This document shows positions 29,635-41,095 of a stretch of DNA of 64,000 nucleotides, one piece after another. Source of the DNA: Pseudorasbora parva (lineage: Eukaryota > Chordata > Actinopteri > Cypriniformes > Gobionidae); the NCBI RefSeq assembly GCF_024679245.1, contig NC_090188.1, positions 34,542,951 through 34,606,950 on the forward strand. The letters run 5' to 3'. Under the pieces are notes generated by a model. It was not told the DNA's origin. It did not search any database and worked only from the letters and a program-made list of their open reading frames with translations. The translations under genes and the position numbers were made by a program. The stretch's first letter is position 1. Every line of letters begins with the position of its first letter.

Positions 29635-30597
29635 TTAACCTGTTAAGCTGACTTCCAAATTTTGAAAAAATCCTAAGAAATGTATACTCAGACTAAAACA
29701 AATACAGTTTGTGAATCCTTTGCACTAAAAGCATAATTATGGTCTCATTTGAAAGCAGACACCTAGCAGTTTACTGTAAAGTCAAAATGATAATATTTTT
29801 TATAATCAAAAAAAGCTATAATAAGCTTCAAAGTTTTGTAAAGTTATTAGAAATTTATTTGTATGAAATATCTTTATGAAAATAAAATTGAAGTGGGCCT
29901 TGGAGAAATCTAGAAATGCACTACAGCTAAAGCCACAAGTCTGACCATGTTATATTTCAGATCTGAAGATGATCAGTCTAAAACTCTGAATTTTATTAAA
30001 CGTTTTACAAGATCGTTTCATGTGATTTTATTTTGAGATATCGCTAAAATATCAACTGATGTTTATTGCCACATCTTCTCAGCTTTCATTCGCTATATTG
30101 CCTCTATTGTTTAGAGGTGCAAACTGCCCCATTCAGTTTGTCTCCCCAGCACACATTCACACTTCTGCGGACTGGTTATGGCTCCAATTATTATTCTTTT
30201 GTCTGCATTATAATTACTAACGATTCTCTATTCAAACTGTTCTATTCAAACCTCATTTCTAAATCAAACCTCTCACTTTACCCTCACTGACACTCTATTG
30301 AATGCATTTCGTCCAAATAAGCATTTCAGTAGTTTTACATTTAGAAAATGTTCATAAAAATAAGTATTTACTCAGTGGCAGGTGCATCTAGGGCAAGCTA
30401 ACATGTTAGCTTAGCACACCAGCAAAACAACAATTTATACGATTAAAATCATGTTTTATTCAAAACTTGCTTCATATCACTTTATAATTTATATGTAGAG
30501 TGTTTTATATAACAATATGTGATCTCATATAGCTTCGGGTCAAAAAATCTGACAGAAAATATACAATGCTAAAAGCTATGTGGAATAGCATTGCATT

Positions 30598-31734
30598 TAG
30601 GCATGTGCCGATATCAATTTTTCATGTTGCGATTAATTGATGAAGTTTTATCACGATATACGATATTATCACAATATTGAAATAAGTTGCAAAAAAAGTG
30701 TTGCCATAGCATAACAGCTTTAAGAACTATTTTTGTAAGAACAAAAATAACTGAATGTTTAAATACAATAATGCACCAAAAATATATACAGCTCTGGAAA
30801 AAAATTAAGAGACCCCTCATTGAGAAATCAATGTTAAGTGGTCTCTTGATATTTTTCAGAGCTGTAAAAGTACAATTTTCAAACAGATTAAATTGCAAAA
30901 AAATTAGGCTATAAAGAACAACAGGTAGGCTTACAAATTACAATAAGGTCTCATTATTTAATGCATTAACTAAGATTGAGCAATAGCTACATTTGGTAAC
31001 GTTACAGAAAATAATGTTTTTGTTAATGTTAGTTAAGAAATACTGATCATTGTTAGTTTTATCTTAGGTCCTTTAACAAAGTTATTTTGATTTTGATTTT
31101 AATGTTATTAAACAGTAACTAAGAAATGAACATAGATTGATTCATTCTTTATGAGTATTTTTCATTGTCAGTTTGGTAATAATGATATGTTAACTAATGA
31201 AGTCGTATGTCTCAAAGTTTTACTGAACAATAACAAATAATCAGAACAGTTCTAATCATTAGGGCATGTTGTAGTCCAGATTAAAACATAAAAATGTTTA
31301 AGTTTGAAAATAAATAGCCTATTAAGTCTTTAAGTATTAAGTATTTGGTGCTTTGATGAACAACATTGAGATTACAAAAACGAATGGATGTTTTAAAAAC
31401 TACATGCAGTTTTTGTTTGTTTGCGGGGTTACCGGGGTAAATGTTCTGCAGTTCATCAGCGCCCTCTGCTGTCACTGAGCGGCACTTCAGCAGCGCGTCT
31501 GGTTCAGTCATGTGCAAAGGCACATTGGGTTTGTTTATATCTGTCCCTTTGACGCAGAATACAGCTGTGTTGAGCATTTATACGGTTGATGTGCAAAGTA
31601 TTCTTGAATGCAATATAAAAAATTATAAATTGTTAATAAATTATTATTTACGATATTTTAAAGTGCCCACATAACAATATCGTGCATATTCATTATCGTG
31701 ATAAATCGCATTATCGAAAATCGGCACATGTCTA
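30598..31734. mobile_element. hAT-type element, non-autonomous, 1.14 kb
   Basis: The ends TAGGCATGTGCCGATATC and, inverted, TAGACATGTGCCGATTTTC are bracketed by the 8-bp duplication ATTGCATT (30590-30597 and 31735-31742). That length and the TAG-starting ends point to the hAT superfamily. Subterminal ATATCGTGATAA-like motifs are inverted too. No transposase frame was found. It interrupts piggyBac-like copy B; copy A has the uninterrupted site. Confidence 0.86.
30787..30866. mobile_element. small fold-back MITE inside the hAT element
   Basis: The left arm TACAGCTCTGGAAAAAAATT plus AAGAGACC is repeated in inverted form on the right (GGTCTCTTGATATTTTTCAG plus AGCTGTA). A related CAGCTCTGGAAAAA-type end is at about 34373-34402. 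It is short and non-coding. Confidence 0.72.
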
Positions 31735-32484
31735 ATTGCATTATAAATATCATCTATTATGAAACCACCCAACATGGCATAAAGAACACAGACAAACCAT
31801 ATATTGCCGCGATTGTGTGTTTATGGTCTTAAAACGTGTCTATCTGCATAAAATAGCGATCTAACGATCTCTGGAAGCTGTTTTGGAAATGTCAGATACT
31901 TCCTGAATGTCACATGGTGTGTCTGTTCTTCATGTATTCCACATGGGAGTGAATTTTCAGTAGTACAGCTTTCCAGCGCCCTCCGGCTGCCAGAATGAAT
32001 TGAAAACACAGCATATCACAGTATACTGCGCTCATAATCATACATCCGCAGATTTTGGATAAAGATTTAATAAATAATACTTCTCTGTATAGAAATTTGA
32101 CTCAAACATGTGAGAATCTATCAATATTTCTCCACATCTGCACACATTTGAAGTAAAAGCCCTGAGGGAAGTTGTTTTGTCGAGTGTCTTCATGACGACC
32201 ACAGAGGAGTTTTTTATGAATGGGAGCAAATGACACGCATATTACAATCAAAAGGTAGCGACGCCCATGATCATATTCATAACTCCTGGCACATATTAAC
32301 ACATTATGGTCACTATAAGACTTTGAGAATAAAACAGAGGTAAAAAAATTAAACTTTAGTCTTAGATCTTTTTAATGATGTATAGTTTGTCAAGGTAATT
32401 ACTTACACCTGATAGTAATTTTGAGCTAATTTAAGCAAAGAGAGCTTCAGCACGTCCTCGTCCTCGTGACGGTTATCAGGTTAA

Positions 32485-33199
32485 ACGATGCCCAATTGGC
32501 ACTAAGGGGCCTAAAGTGTGCCAAGAAAACATCCCCCACACCATTACACCACCACCACCAGCCTGCACAATGGTAACAAGGCATGATGGATCAATGTTCT
32601 CATTCCATTTATGCCAAATTCTGACTCTACCATCTGAATGTCTCTTAACAGAAATCAAGAATCATCAGACCAGGCAACATTTTTCCAGTCTTCAACTGTC
32701 CAATTTTGGTGAGCTTGTGCAAATTGTAGCCTCTTTTTCCCGGTGGGGTCTTCTGCTGTTGTTGCCCATCCGCCTCAAGGTTGTATGTGTTGTGGCTTCA
32801 CACATGCTTTGCTGCATACCTCGGTTGTAACGAGTGGTTATTTCAGTCAAAGTTGCTCTTCTATCAGCTTGAATCAGTCAGCCCATTCTCCTCTGACCTC
32901 TAGCATCAACCAGGCATTTTCACCCACAGGACCGCATACTGGATGTTTTTCCCTTTTCACACCATTCTTTGTAAGCCCTGGAAATGGTTGTGCGTGAAAA
33001 TCCCAGTAACTGAGCAGATTGTGAGATTGCTTAAATCACCTTTCTTTCCCATTCTGACATTCAGTTTGGAGTTCAGGAGATTGTCTTGACCAGGACCACA
33101 CCCCTAAATGCATTGAAGCAACTGCCATGTGATTGGTTGATTAAATAATTGCATTAATGAGACATTGAAAAGGTGTTCATAATCCTTTAGGTGAGTGTA
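32485..33199 (-). pseudogene. Tc1-like transposase N-terminal part and left end
   Basis: The minus-strand frame 32476-32658 reads SDGRVRIWHKWNENIDPSCL then GGGGVMVWGMFSWHTLGPLV, the conserved block around the second catalytic Asp region of Tc1 transposases. Upstream (32690-33000) is out-of-frame helix-turn-helix coding sequence. The terminus is at 33199. A deletion of about 40 bp relative to what I recall of the family lies near 32740. Confidence 0.82.
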
Positions 33200-33838
33200 G
33201 ATTGTGTTTTGCACTGCCTTATAGTTTTACCACACAAAAATATTCAGTGGGTGCATGAACAGTGTTTTGAAATAATAGAATAAAACTTATCATAATAGAA
33301 TAAAAAAATAAATAATAGTATTTATTAAAGTATAAATATATTGTAATTTATACTTGCATAAAAATATTGCCCCCTTGAGTGCACCGTACAGTAAGGGCCA
33401 GATTTACTAAGCAGGGCGAAGTAGCATAAGAGCACAATTATGGATCATTTATGTAAAAATAAGAAGTGCAATTTTATTATTTCTTAAAAATAAAACTAAT
33501 GACATAGCTCTGATCTCTGTGAATACAATCAGAGGCAATGGTAACTTTAGCTACATTATCCATTAACATGCAAACAAGCATATTCACAAAGGCGACTCTG
33601 AAGCTGTCAGTGATCAGAATATTGATTTTGATGTGTAACATTGCTGTGTGACCATAGTGTAACCAAAATTGAATGTCCCCCTAAAGTCACATAAAGAACG
33701 TTATTATTTATATGACCAACAGGGATTTTTGTCACCTTTAAAGAACTTTTAGGGAATTTTGTGCAAAGTTGTGAGAACGTCTCCTTTTATGTGGGAGGAT
33801 TATACCACTTTTTTGGAACCCTTCCAATGTGGTACCTA
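33200..33838. other. no gene recognised
   Basis: This is AT-rich spacer DNA to the right of the Tc1 composite. I see no conserved protein or defined repeat. Confidence 0.6.
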
Positions 33839-33844
33839 GCACAG

Positions 33845-34729
33845 TCATAGATATCCATAATAAGGACTAGATGTCTTACGGCGGAGTCACCATCAGCATC
33901 ACCGGCGGCCATCTTGTCACAGGCAAGCTTTCTGTCGGGCTCTGTGGAACCTGATGTAAGGTGAGTGATCTGTACGAACATAAATACTCTTATCTCGCTG
34001 AAATCTTGACGGATTTACAAATGGTTTGGTTTCTTACAAACGTTATTAACATGGCTACACATCTGGATGCGTTAACACGTTGAAATTGCAGCTTTTCGTT
34101 TCCATAAACGACTTAATCGTGCAGCTTGTGTATCACGGCTATAACTTACATGCGCGTTATCAAGGCTGAGACCACAATCGAGCTGTTCAATTATATAGGT
34201 TTTATTGACACCAATAACGATTTTATGACAACCAATCTTTTGTCTAGTTAAAATAAACTTAGTTTGCATGTTTTTTTTTGTTTAATTTAAAAAAAAATAA
34301 AAATTATTTTATTATAATAGTGATATTCTTATTATAAAAGCGTATATATATATATATATATATATATATAGCTGGCTCTGGAAAAAAAAAATCAGAGCTG
34401 TATATGTGTATAAATATATAGAATTTCTCATGTTGCTGTTGCCTATCTGTTCTGTTCAATTTTACTTTCATATTGTAGTCCATGGTTATAATTATTCATA
34501 AGCATGTAGTGTCATAACTACAGCTCTGACATTTATAACAAACGAAACAGTTTGAAAATCCGTCGAAAATTGAGCAAGTTATGGTTATTTAAAAGTTAAT
34601 GCACCATTAAAACACACTGTTACGAGTGAGTGAGCTGCCTGTGACAAGATGGCCGCCAGTTGCGGACGGCGACCTCCATTAGCCAACAGCGCGCACGAGA
34701 CATCTAGCCTTTATTATGGATATCTATGA
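33845..34729. mobile_element. MITE with long terminal inverted repeats
   Basis: The ends TCATAGATATCCATAATAAG and, inverted, TCATAGATATCCATAATAAA are followed by CTAGATGTC. A second inverted block, GGCGGCCATCTTGTCACAGG / CCTGTGACAAGATGGCCGCC, lies inside. GCACAG at 33839-33844 and 34730-34735 is a probable 6-bp target duplication. There is no transposase. I cannot assign a superfamily safely. Confidence 0.78.
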
Positions 34730-34913
34730 GCACAGTAGTCCTGTACTAAAGGGTGGAGCTAGATTTAGTTGTACCTGGTCCATTGTTGTTTACTTTTTCG
34801 CTTTCTTCACTGTGCCTATCATAAACATACTGTTAACGGTCAAAACGCAAGCCAGATCAGAGTGTATGGCCCCTAAATCGTACGTTCTGTACTGAACCAT
34901 ACTCTCAAATGCC

Positions 34914-35280
34914 TGTCCTGTCTTGTGTGCACATGGGGGTTTTGTGATGTTAAGCATGTGCTCCTGTCATTGTCAGATCCCTCCCCCTTGTTATCTGATT
35001 AGTGTTTATTGGCCCCACCTGTGTTACCTGATTCGCTTTTGATTTCTTCCCTTAATAAGCTCCTTGCATTTGTCAGTCTTGGTTGGATTGTTGTATGTTA
35101 TGTCTGCATCTTCTGGTTCCCTGTGATTTCCCTGTTGGTATGGTTTTGAGTTATGTTTGATTATGTGTTTTGCCCCTTCGTGGGTTTTGTTTTGTATTTA
35201 TGTTTCTTTTTGTAAATAAATCACCTTTTCTTGCACTTGAGTCCTCGCACCATTTTCCTTTGTGTTTGTGACGTGACACA
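34914..35280 (+). repeat. possible solo LTR
   Basis: The segment begins TGTCCTGTCTTGTGTGCACA and ends GTTTGTGACGTGACACA. It contains a promoter-like TTAATAAGCTCC and AATAAA near 35216. This composition (pyrimidine-rich, AATAAA shortly before a CA end) is like fish gypsy LTRs. No target duplication was found, so this remains a tentative call. Confidence 0.45.
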
Positions 35281-35429
35281 TACCACATCTCACAAAAAAT
35301 AACTGTTCATGCCTCTTTAGCGCAACTATTTCACGGGCTTTCTTAAATCCTGACTGTATTTTTTATTTTTTTTTATTTTTAACAAGTCAAGCCAAGTGTG
35401 CCACACTTTCAGGGTTCATGGATTCAATA

Positions 35430-35993
35430 GCTGTGTCTCATTTCAGAAGGCTGCGTCCTCCGGAGGTCGCATTTGAAGGGTGCATACGTCATAAGGCCGT
35501 CTCATTTCAAAAAAGTGAGTAGGACACTCCAAATGCGACCTTCGAATGTGTCCTTCATTCACAGGATTTCGGAGTGTGCATGAGGTGTAGCCTTAGCGGC
35601 TGGAGATATCCATAATTCTTTGCGTCGCCGTTAACAACCGTCATAAATATATATATTTTTTTTTATATTATATGAAAAAACTGCACCACTGCCAGATATG
35701 TATGCGAGCGTAGGTGTGGTGTTTAAAATGTGTTTAAACACTTTAGTGCTTTTTAAACGTTTAGAACAGTACATTGCTGTCAAGACAAGAAACATTTCAT
35801 AGTAATTTTAAACTGGCGTGAGAGCGCAACGAGGCTGAATGTGTTGGAATAGCAACGTGATACTTCCTGCCTGTGTGTCCTACAAAGGACGTCTCGTTTA
35901 ATTCTGATTGAGGACACTTCGTATACTGCATTCTACACAGGACGTGTCCTCCGGAGGACGCAGCCTTCTAAATTTAATGAAATGAGACACAGC
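35430..35993. mobile_element. MITE with GCTGTGTCTCATTTCA ends
   Basis: The left end GCTGTGTCTCATTTCAGAAG and the block GGCTGCGTCCTCCGGAGG are inverted at the right end (CCTCCGGAGGACGCAGCC, then GAAATGAGACACAGC). CCTCCGGAGG is itself palindromic. The interior is non-coding. I found no clear target duplication. Confidence 0.75.
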
Positions 35994-36264
35994 CACTGAC
36001 TCGTGTGTTTGGGGGGCGTGGCTTTGTTGAGCGCTGATCATTATCAACAGCAGTTGTTCCTTTTTTAGCGCTTTAATTAATGTGTGATTGTTTGTCCTGT
36101 TTGTCAGTTTTTTTGCTTGTGCTATCAGTACCGGGCTCTCTCCCTATTGCCGTCTTCAAGGATTTGTGCTTTCCCTTGAGTTTGTTGGGTTCCGGGTTTT
36201 GGAATCTGTTCATGCTTGATTGTCATCTTCCCATTTTGGTCCCTGTGTCATTGAGCTTTCCTGT

Positions 36265-37394
36265 GGCCTGTTGCACAAAGCTGGTTTCAGTTGTTACCCA
36301 GGTAATTTTGAGATTAGTTTGAGCAAACTGTTTTTTCGGCCTCAAGAAGGTGGATTGGTTTTTACCTGTGTTCATCACCATAGTAACTTACACTACACTG
36401 CTAACCTGCTCTGGAGCAGGTTTTATTCTGGGTTCGAGATCGCAAACCCAAACTGGACCAATCAGCTGCAAGTAAATATGCAATAAAGCCACACCCCCTG
36501 TATCTCTTGTTCCGAATTAAAGCAGTTTATAATGAGAGAAATAAAATTGTGCATCTTTTCGGGCTAATTATTTATGATATTTATATTACATTAATTATAA
36601 TCACTTTGAATTCATATACGTTCATATAAATATTATATGGGGACACTAAAATTATGTTTAAAGTTATTCAACTAATTATACAAATAAAATTTATAAATTA
36701 GGTTTTATTTAATTCTATAAACTATAATACTGATATGCCAACATTGTCGCTATATGATAAATGAAAATAAGCTGATAACATCACTGTTTTCTCCAGAACG
36801 ACTGTACAGCCAAATCTAATTGTGTTGCAATATTATCCTGTTTGACACTGTGAAGCTGCTTTGACACAATCGTGATTGTAAAAGCGCTATATAAATAAAG
36901 TTGATTGATTAACTGACAAGTAACCAAATAATAATATAAATATATGCACTATATATGATATATACAGAATATGTTTTCACCTGTTTTATTTATAAATACA
37001 TGCATTCATAATTCTTTTAAACAATGTGTATTCATTTGAGCTCTTTGCGAACCTATAATCATTAGGTATATTTCTTTGATTCACATCATACATTGGTATA
37101 GTGAAATATTTTCTCACTATATCAAGAGAATTTTCGCTGTAAGTCTCAAACTTTTGCTGTAGCAGCAGTGCTTATTTCTGCCTTGTAAACACATTTAATT
37201 TCATACTAATTTTATAAAATGATCTCTCAATTTTCAGAAGAGAAGTGAATAAAACAGACACTCTAATTGGCTGTTTGCCGCACGTGTCACACTTTCAGGT
37301 GCACACGCTTCAGAGTTGATCGCCAACTCTGGATTTGTCAACTCTAAAACTAGTCTGAAACTCAGTTTGTTCAGCTAGCTTCATGCAATAGGCT
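36265..37394. mobile_element. MITE with GGCCTGTTGCACAAAGCTGG ends
   Basis: The left end GGCCTGTTGCACAAAGCTGG is matched at the right end, inverted, by AGCCTATTGCATGAAGCTAG. Both are followed by a GTTTGAGCAAAC / CTGAACAAACTGAG-type block. It carries an L2 tail (36637-36912). No transposase is visible. Confidence 0.65.
36637..36912 (+). mobile_element. L2-type LINE 3' UTR, 5'-truncated
   Basis: This starts GGGGACACTAAAATTATG, continues through CATCACTGTTTTCTCCAGAA and CTGTGAAGCTGCTTTGAC, and ends AAAGCGCTATATAAATAAAG with TTGATTGATT. It is nearly the same sequence as 48030-48253 and the tail at 47702-47812, so it is the same LINE family. It is truncated in the 3' UTR, with no coding part. Confidence 0.82.
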
Positions 37395-37557
37395 GCTGCA
37401 GTCACCTGTTCTCCTACATCTTCATTGAACTGAATCTCTGAGTTGCCTGAAGCATTCTTTTTTCCATGGACTTGAATCTATGAGTTTATTGTTCAGTAAA
37501 CCTTTTGTTCTCGCTATTGGATCTTCTGTGATTCTTTTACAGCATATCATGACACAC

Positions 37558-37940
37558 ACATCCTGAAAAGTGAAGCAAAAATGTTTTGTTTGCTTTATAA
37601 TGTAATGTAATGCCGGAGAAGGTCAAAATTCCGGCACGACCATAGCTATACATATATAGATTCCTCATTAGTGCCTGTGCAGATGCCGCAGATCGGTCGA
37701 ATGATGCAGCTATGTAAATATATATATTATGATTGTGCCGGGTTTTTGAACTTACTTGATGGAATTGGGAATACTAAATGAGATTCGTCTGATATGAGGT
37801 TTAAAAAAAATAGCACATACTGTTTGGTTTCTCGCAGAAACCTATTGTTTTGTGTCTTAAGAAATCAATTTGTTGCCACAGGGTTTAATATGGATTCATA
37901 TGTCTGTGTGCTTTTTACTCTCATAGGGACTCTCATAGAA
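37558..37940. other. spacer with a small inverted repeat
   Basis: CCGGCACGACCATA (about 37631) and its inverse TATGATTGTGCCGG (about 37727-37741) could mark a MITE of about 110 bp. Otherwise I see nothing recognisable. Confidence 0.5.
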
Positions 37941-38145
37941 AATGTCCCCGGTTACGTATGTAACCTTAGTTCCCTGAGAAAAGGGAACGAGACGCTGCGT
38001 CAGCTGACGCTACGGGGAACGCCTTCAGAGTGACAGGTGTCTGAAATCGCTATCAAATCACAATCCTACTGACTGTCGGCAGCTGGTGATGTCATCACCG
38101 TGCGACCAGGAAGTATAAAAAGGCACCGTGCCCACATGACAATAT
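37941..38145 (-). repeat. gDIRS-B right inverted terminal repeat
   Basis: This carries the palindromes GGTTACGTATGTAACC and GTTCCCTGAGAAAAGGGAAC (one change from gDIRS-A), GCGTCAGCTGACGC, and TATAAAAAGG at 38114-38123. Confidence 0.87.
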
Positions 38146-38197
38146 CCGCTTCGTCTGAAGGGATTGTGGGCAGGCACACCTTGAAGCATGGCCATGT

Positions 38198-38307
38198 GAC
38201 GCAGCGTCTCGTTCCCTGTTCTCAGGGAACTAAGGTTACATACGTAAGCGGGGACGTTCCCTTTTGAAAGAGAACTCGCGCTACGTCAGCTGACGCTACG
38301 GGGAACG
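38198..38307 (-). repeat. gDIRS-B internal complementary region
   Basis: Two terminus-complementary halves meet at GTT 38256-38258. A few substitutions break the palindromes (CGTAAGCGGGG for CGTAACCGGGG; CCCTTTTGAAAGAGAAC). The ICR retains the full left-terminus sequence although the left terminus itself has lost about 31 bp. Confidence 0.87.
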
Positions 38308-41095
38308 ATATACCCACGCCGCCATGCTGAGGGGAGTGCACACCCCTTACTGGCAGTGAGAACTGCCTGGATGAGTGTTCGCAGAAAGTCTGAACCACTC
38401 CCCCTCTAGCCACACAGGCTGCCAGTGACATCATTCCCTACGGTCATAGCCCAAGCTATATGCCTAAGAGAGAACCTAAACAAGTTTTAACTGAGGTTTC
38501 CTACTCTCGGCTTGCTCAAGGGCCTGGGACCTACTACTTCGAAGGAAGGAGTCCCTTAAGGGAATGTGGCTAGGGGACCCGAGGGCGCCCCAGCCGTCAC
38601 TAATTCAGGAAAAACCTTCACCGAATGCCACCAGGGAGGCCTCACCTGGCATCACTTCTGTGGGACACCCCAGCTTGGCCAACCCTGTCTGTCAAAACAG
38701 AGCCTCCGGACATCGCTCTTACTCATGAGCATCCAGACTGAGGGACTGCAAACTGGCAATGTCCTCCTCAGACCGGAACTCGGAGACGGGAATCCTGGAG
38801 AGCAGTACTCAGCTTAGTGCTTCTTACCCTTGCCATCGAGAGGAGTCTCTTCTGCTCGATCCTAGGATCTACTGAACACATTTATTACAGGGGTGCTCAG
38901 GAGGCCTAAAAAAGGCCTATGGACTGATCTACCCGGGAGGCCCCGAGGGGGGCCTGCCCGTCTGATCAGACTCAAGCGGCCATAAGCTCGCAGACAACCC
39001 TCAATGAGGGGAGCTCTTAAGCCAGCTTGGTAGGTAAACCATGCTGTAGGCTAGCCAGTCCCTGTCCTGAAGGGACTGTGCAGCAGAAACGGAGTCTCGT
39101 CGTGCTAGGGCATGAGCCCGCCCTTGAGTTATACCGGCGCAGGCCGGGACCCACCGGCGGGCAGCTGCTAGCTGTCAGCACAAAGCCAGTTATACGTTCC
39201 CGCTCAGGGGAACCGTTTCCCCTCCAGGGAGGCCAGGAGGCGCCTCTACCTGGCACCGTTAGTGCTAGCTGTTAAGAGCCACAGGAAGGTGGCTTTACTG
39301 GTTCCTCAGGGGGCCCATAAGGCTATAACACCAGAAGCCACCCATGCTAATGGCTAGCTTGTCACCGAGACCTGGTCCGGGAATCTCCTCCCAAAAAAAG
39401 CCCGAAAAGGCCTGACCCACTCACTCCCTCAGGGGACGCCATGTGAGGCGTGCTGAAACTCAGCGAGCCCTCAAAGTGGGCGCGACAGTGGCTGTCTGCT
39501 GGCTGATGAAGACTGGGTATCCAGTCACTATCTGGGGACTCACCCGCAGGGAGGCCTACTGAGGCCTACCACCTGACCCAGAGTTAACTGCCCGGACCGC
39601 CTCGGATGGCGTCTCCCGCCAGCCAGCCTTCTATAGTCGGTCCGCCCCAGCGGCCCATAGCAGCCTTCTGCGACGGCGCAGTCTCTCAGGCAGCGCCTAC
39701 CAGCGTGGACCTAAAACACAATGCCCACAGCAGTGCACTCAGCATAAAATGCCTTGAACCCTCTAAAGCGAGGGGAGTACAACTTACGCCACCTGCCTCC
39801 AGGGCGGCCGTCTGGTTGTCCAGCGGTCCGCCGTCCGCGCAAGGGCGTCAGCCGTGACAGTGTTTCAGCTCCAGGGGAGCATCCTACCAACCCATGCTTT
39901 CCGAAGGTTGCGAAGTACAGCTCGACCCGAGCCCTAAAAGGTGAAGCAGAAGACACAGAGCAAAAAGTGAAAGATATTGAACACACACAACCGGCCATTT
40001 CCTGAACCAAGCCGGGGGGCTGCCCAGAAGTGGCGGCCACACTAGCTCTGGGGGGCAGGGCTAGCAAAACCAGTCTAACTGCGCACCGCGAAGAGACGCC
40101 TACCCCATCCCCACGACCACTGGCTGAGTCGCGATTCATTCTGCTATACACCTTTTTGCATTAATAATAACCCCCAAATGCAGAAGGGGGGTGGGCATTG
40201 GCCGGACGACCCTAACTGTGGAGAGGCCGGATAGGGATAAAAAGCTCCTGCGGGACTACTGACAGGAGCCTGGGGCAACTGCCAGGGCGATATGCCACCG
40301 CGAGACGCCACCGCCATCCCATCAACAGCCTATGCCAACCTGATGCACTAGCATTGGTCTGATAATCCCACAAACAACGGCCCTAAAAAGGACTGGGACA
40401 GACCTTACTGTAGTTCATGCGCTAGCCTAACCTCAAATATTCATCTAGATATTTTACTAGCAGAGGTGCCAACGCTACCCAGAGGTGCAGCTAAAAAAGT
40501 TTGCCAGGAGAACATACATCAGTTTATATCGCCGCTACATGCCCACGGCATGTGCAGTGGCCTCTACTGCTCATATTACACATATCCAGAAGCGAAAACA
40601 GCCTTATAAACAACTGTTGCTACACTAGCAAACATACAGCCTACATAAACACACTGTGTTTATACCAACATCGTTCTAGCCACCTTTACCGGGGAACTAC
40701 AGGCCCACTTCTCCAACTGTTACACTTTCCTTCATCTTTTGTAGACAAAATATCCCTCAGGGAAGCATAGAGTCCAAACATACGGCATTGAAAAGAAGAA
40801 TGTTTGCCCTAAAAGGGGACTCACCCGCTGTCTTCAGTGCCTCATCACTTCATGTAACATGCATGCTTCGGCGCACTAACCTGAGGGTGGGGCGCTTTAT
40901 TCTCAACGTAAGGCCGAGGAGGCGGTCGCAAAATTTTTCAAACTTTTCCCAGAGACGATGCACTGTGTGCGGGCAGAGCACACACTGGCCTGGCAGGCCG
41001 TCAGAGTCTCACATCTGCTCATCATCGGCCCTGGTGTAAAGCGCGCCCGGGGGAGAAAAGAAAAACAACAGAAAAACAAAGGAGGGGACACAACA
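38308..41095. other. gDIRS-B internal filler, homologous to 15334-18870
   Basis: No protein is recognisable. Relative to gDIRS-A, about 650 bp are missing at 39415 (between palindrome units) and about 100 bp at 39540, where a GGGACTCA from one unit joins CCCGCAGGGAGGCC from the next. The remaining sequence is closely similar. Confidence 0.78.

Larger units (their letters stand above)
29639..32480 (-). mobile_element. piggyBac-like TTAA element, copy B, carrying a hAT insertion
   Basis: This is flanked by TTAA (29635-29638, 32481-32484). Apart from 30598-31734 it is the inverse of copy A (25122-26778): the ends CCTGTTAAGCTGACTTCC and CCTGATAACCGTCACGAGG (minus strand) match, and the two small ORFs recur at 30066-30290 (plus) and 32102-32302 (minus). 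Without the hAT insert it is about 1.7 kb, close to copy A's 1657 bp. It is non-autonomous. Confidence 0.84.
23894..33199 (-). mobile_element. Tc1-like DNA transposon split by nested insertions
   Basis: The inverted ends TACACTCACCTAAAAGATTA (23894) and CCTTTAGGTGAGTGTA (to 33199) bracket transposon pieces at 23894-24132, 29445-29638 and 32481-33199. Joined conceptually they follow one continuous Tc1-type repeat that I recall from fish. Gypsy-1 (24133-29444) and a piggyBac-type element (29639-32480) fill the gaps, each with target-site duplications matching the break points. Tc1 elements move by a DDE transposase acting on these ends; this one is dead. Confidence 0.85.
36004..37557 (+). repeat. 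possible LTR interrupted by a MITE
   Basis: 36004-36264 is pyrimidine-rich and begins TGTGTTTGGGGGGCGTGG. 37395-37557 ends CTTTTACAGCATATCATGACACA, quoted as CTTTTACAGCATATC and ATGACACA. Read together they resemble a fish LTR with a poly(A) region, split by the MITE at 36265-37394. No target duplication confirms this. Confidence 0.4.

Noticed and set aside
34330..34420. TA-rich stretch as a replication origin
   Set aside because: It is a short TA microsatellite next to MITE-like debris with no other supporting motif.
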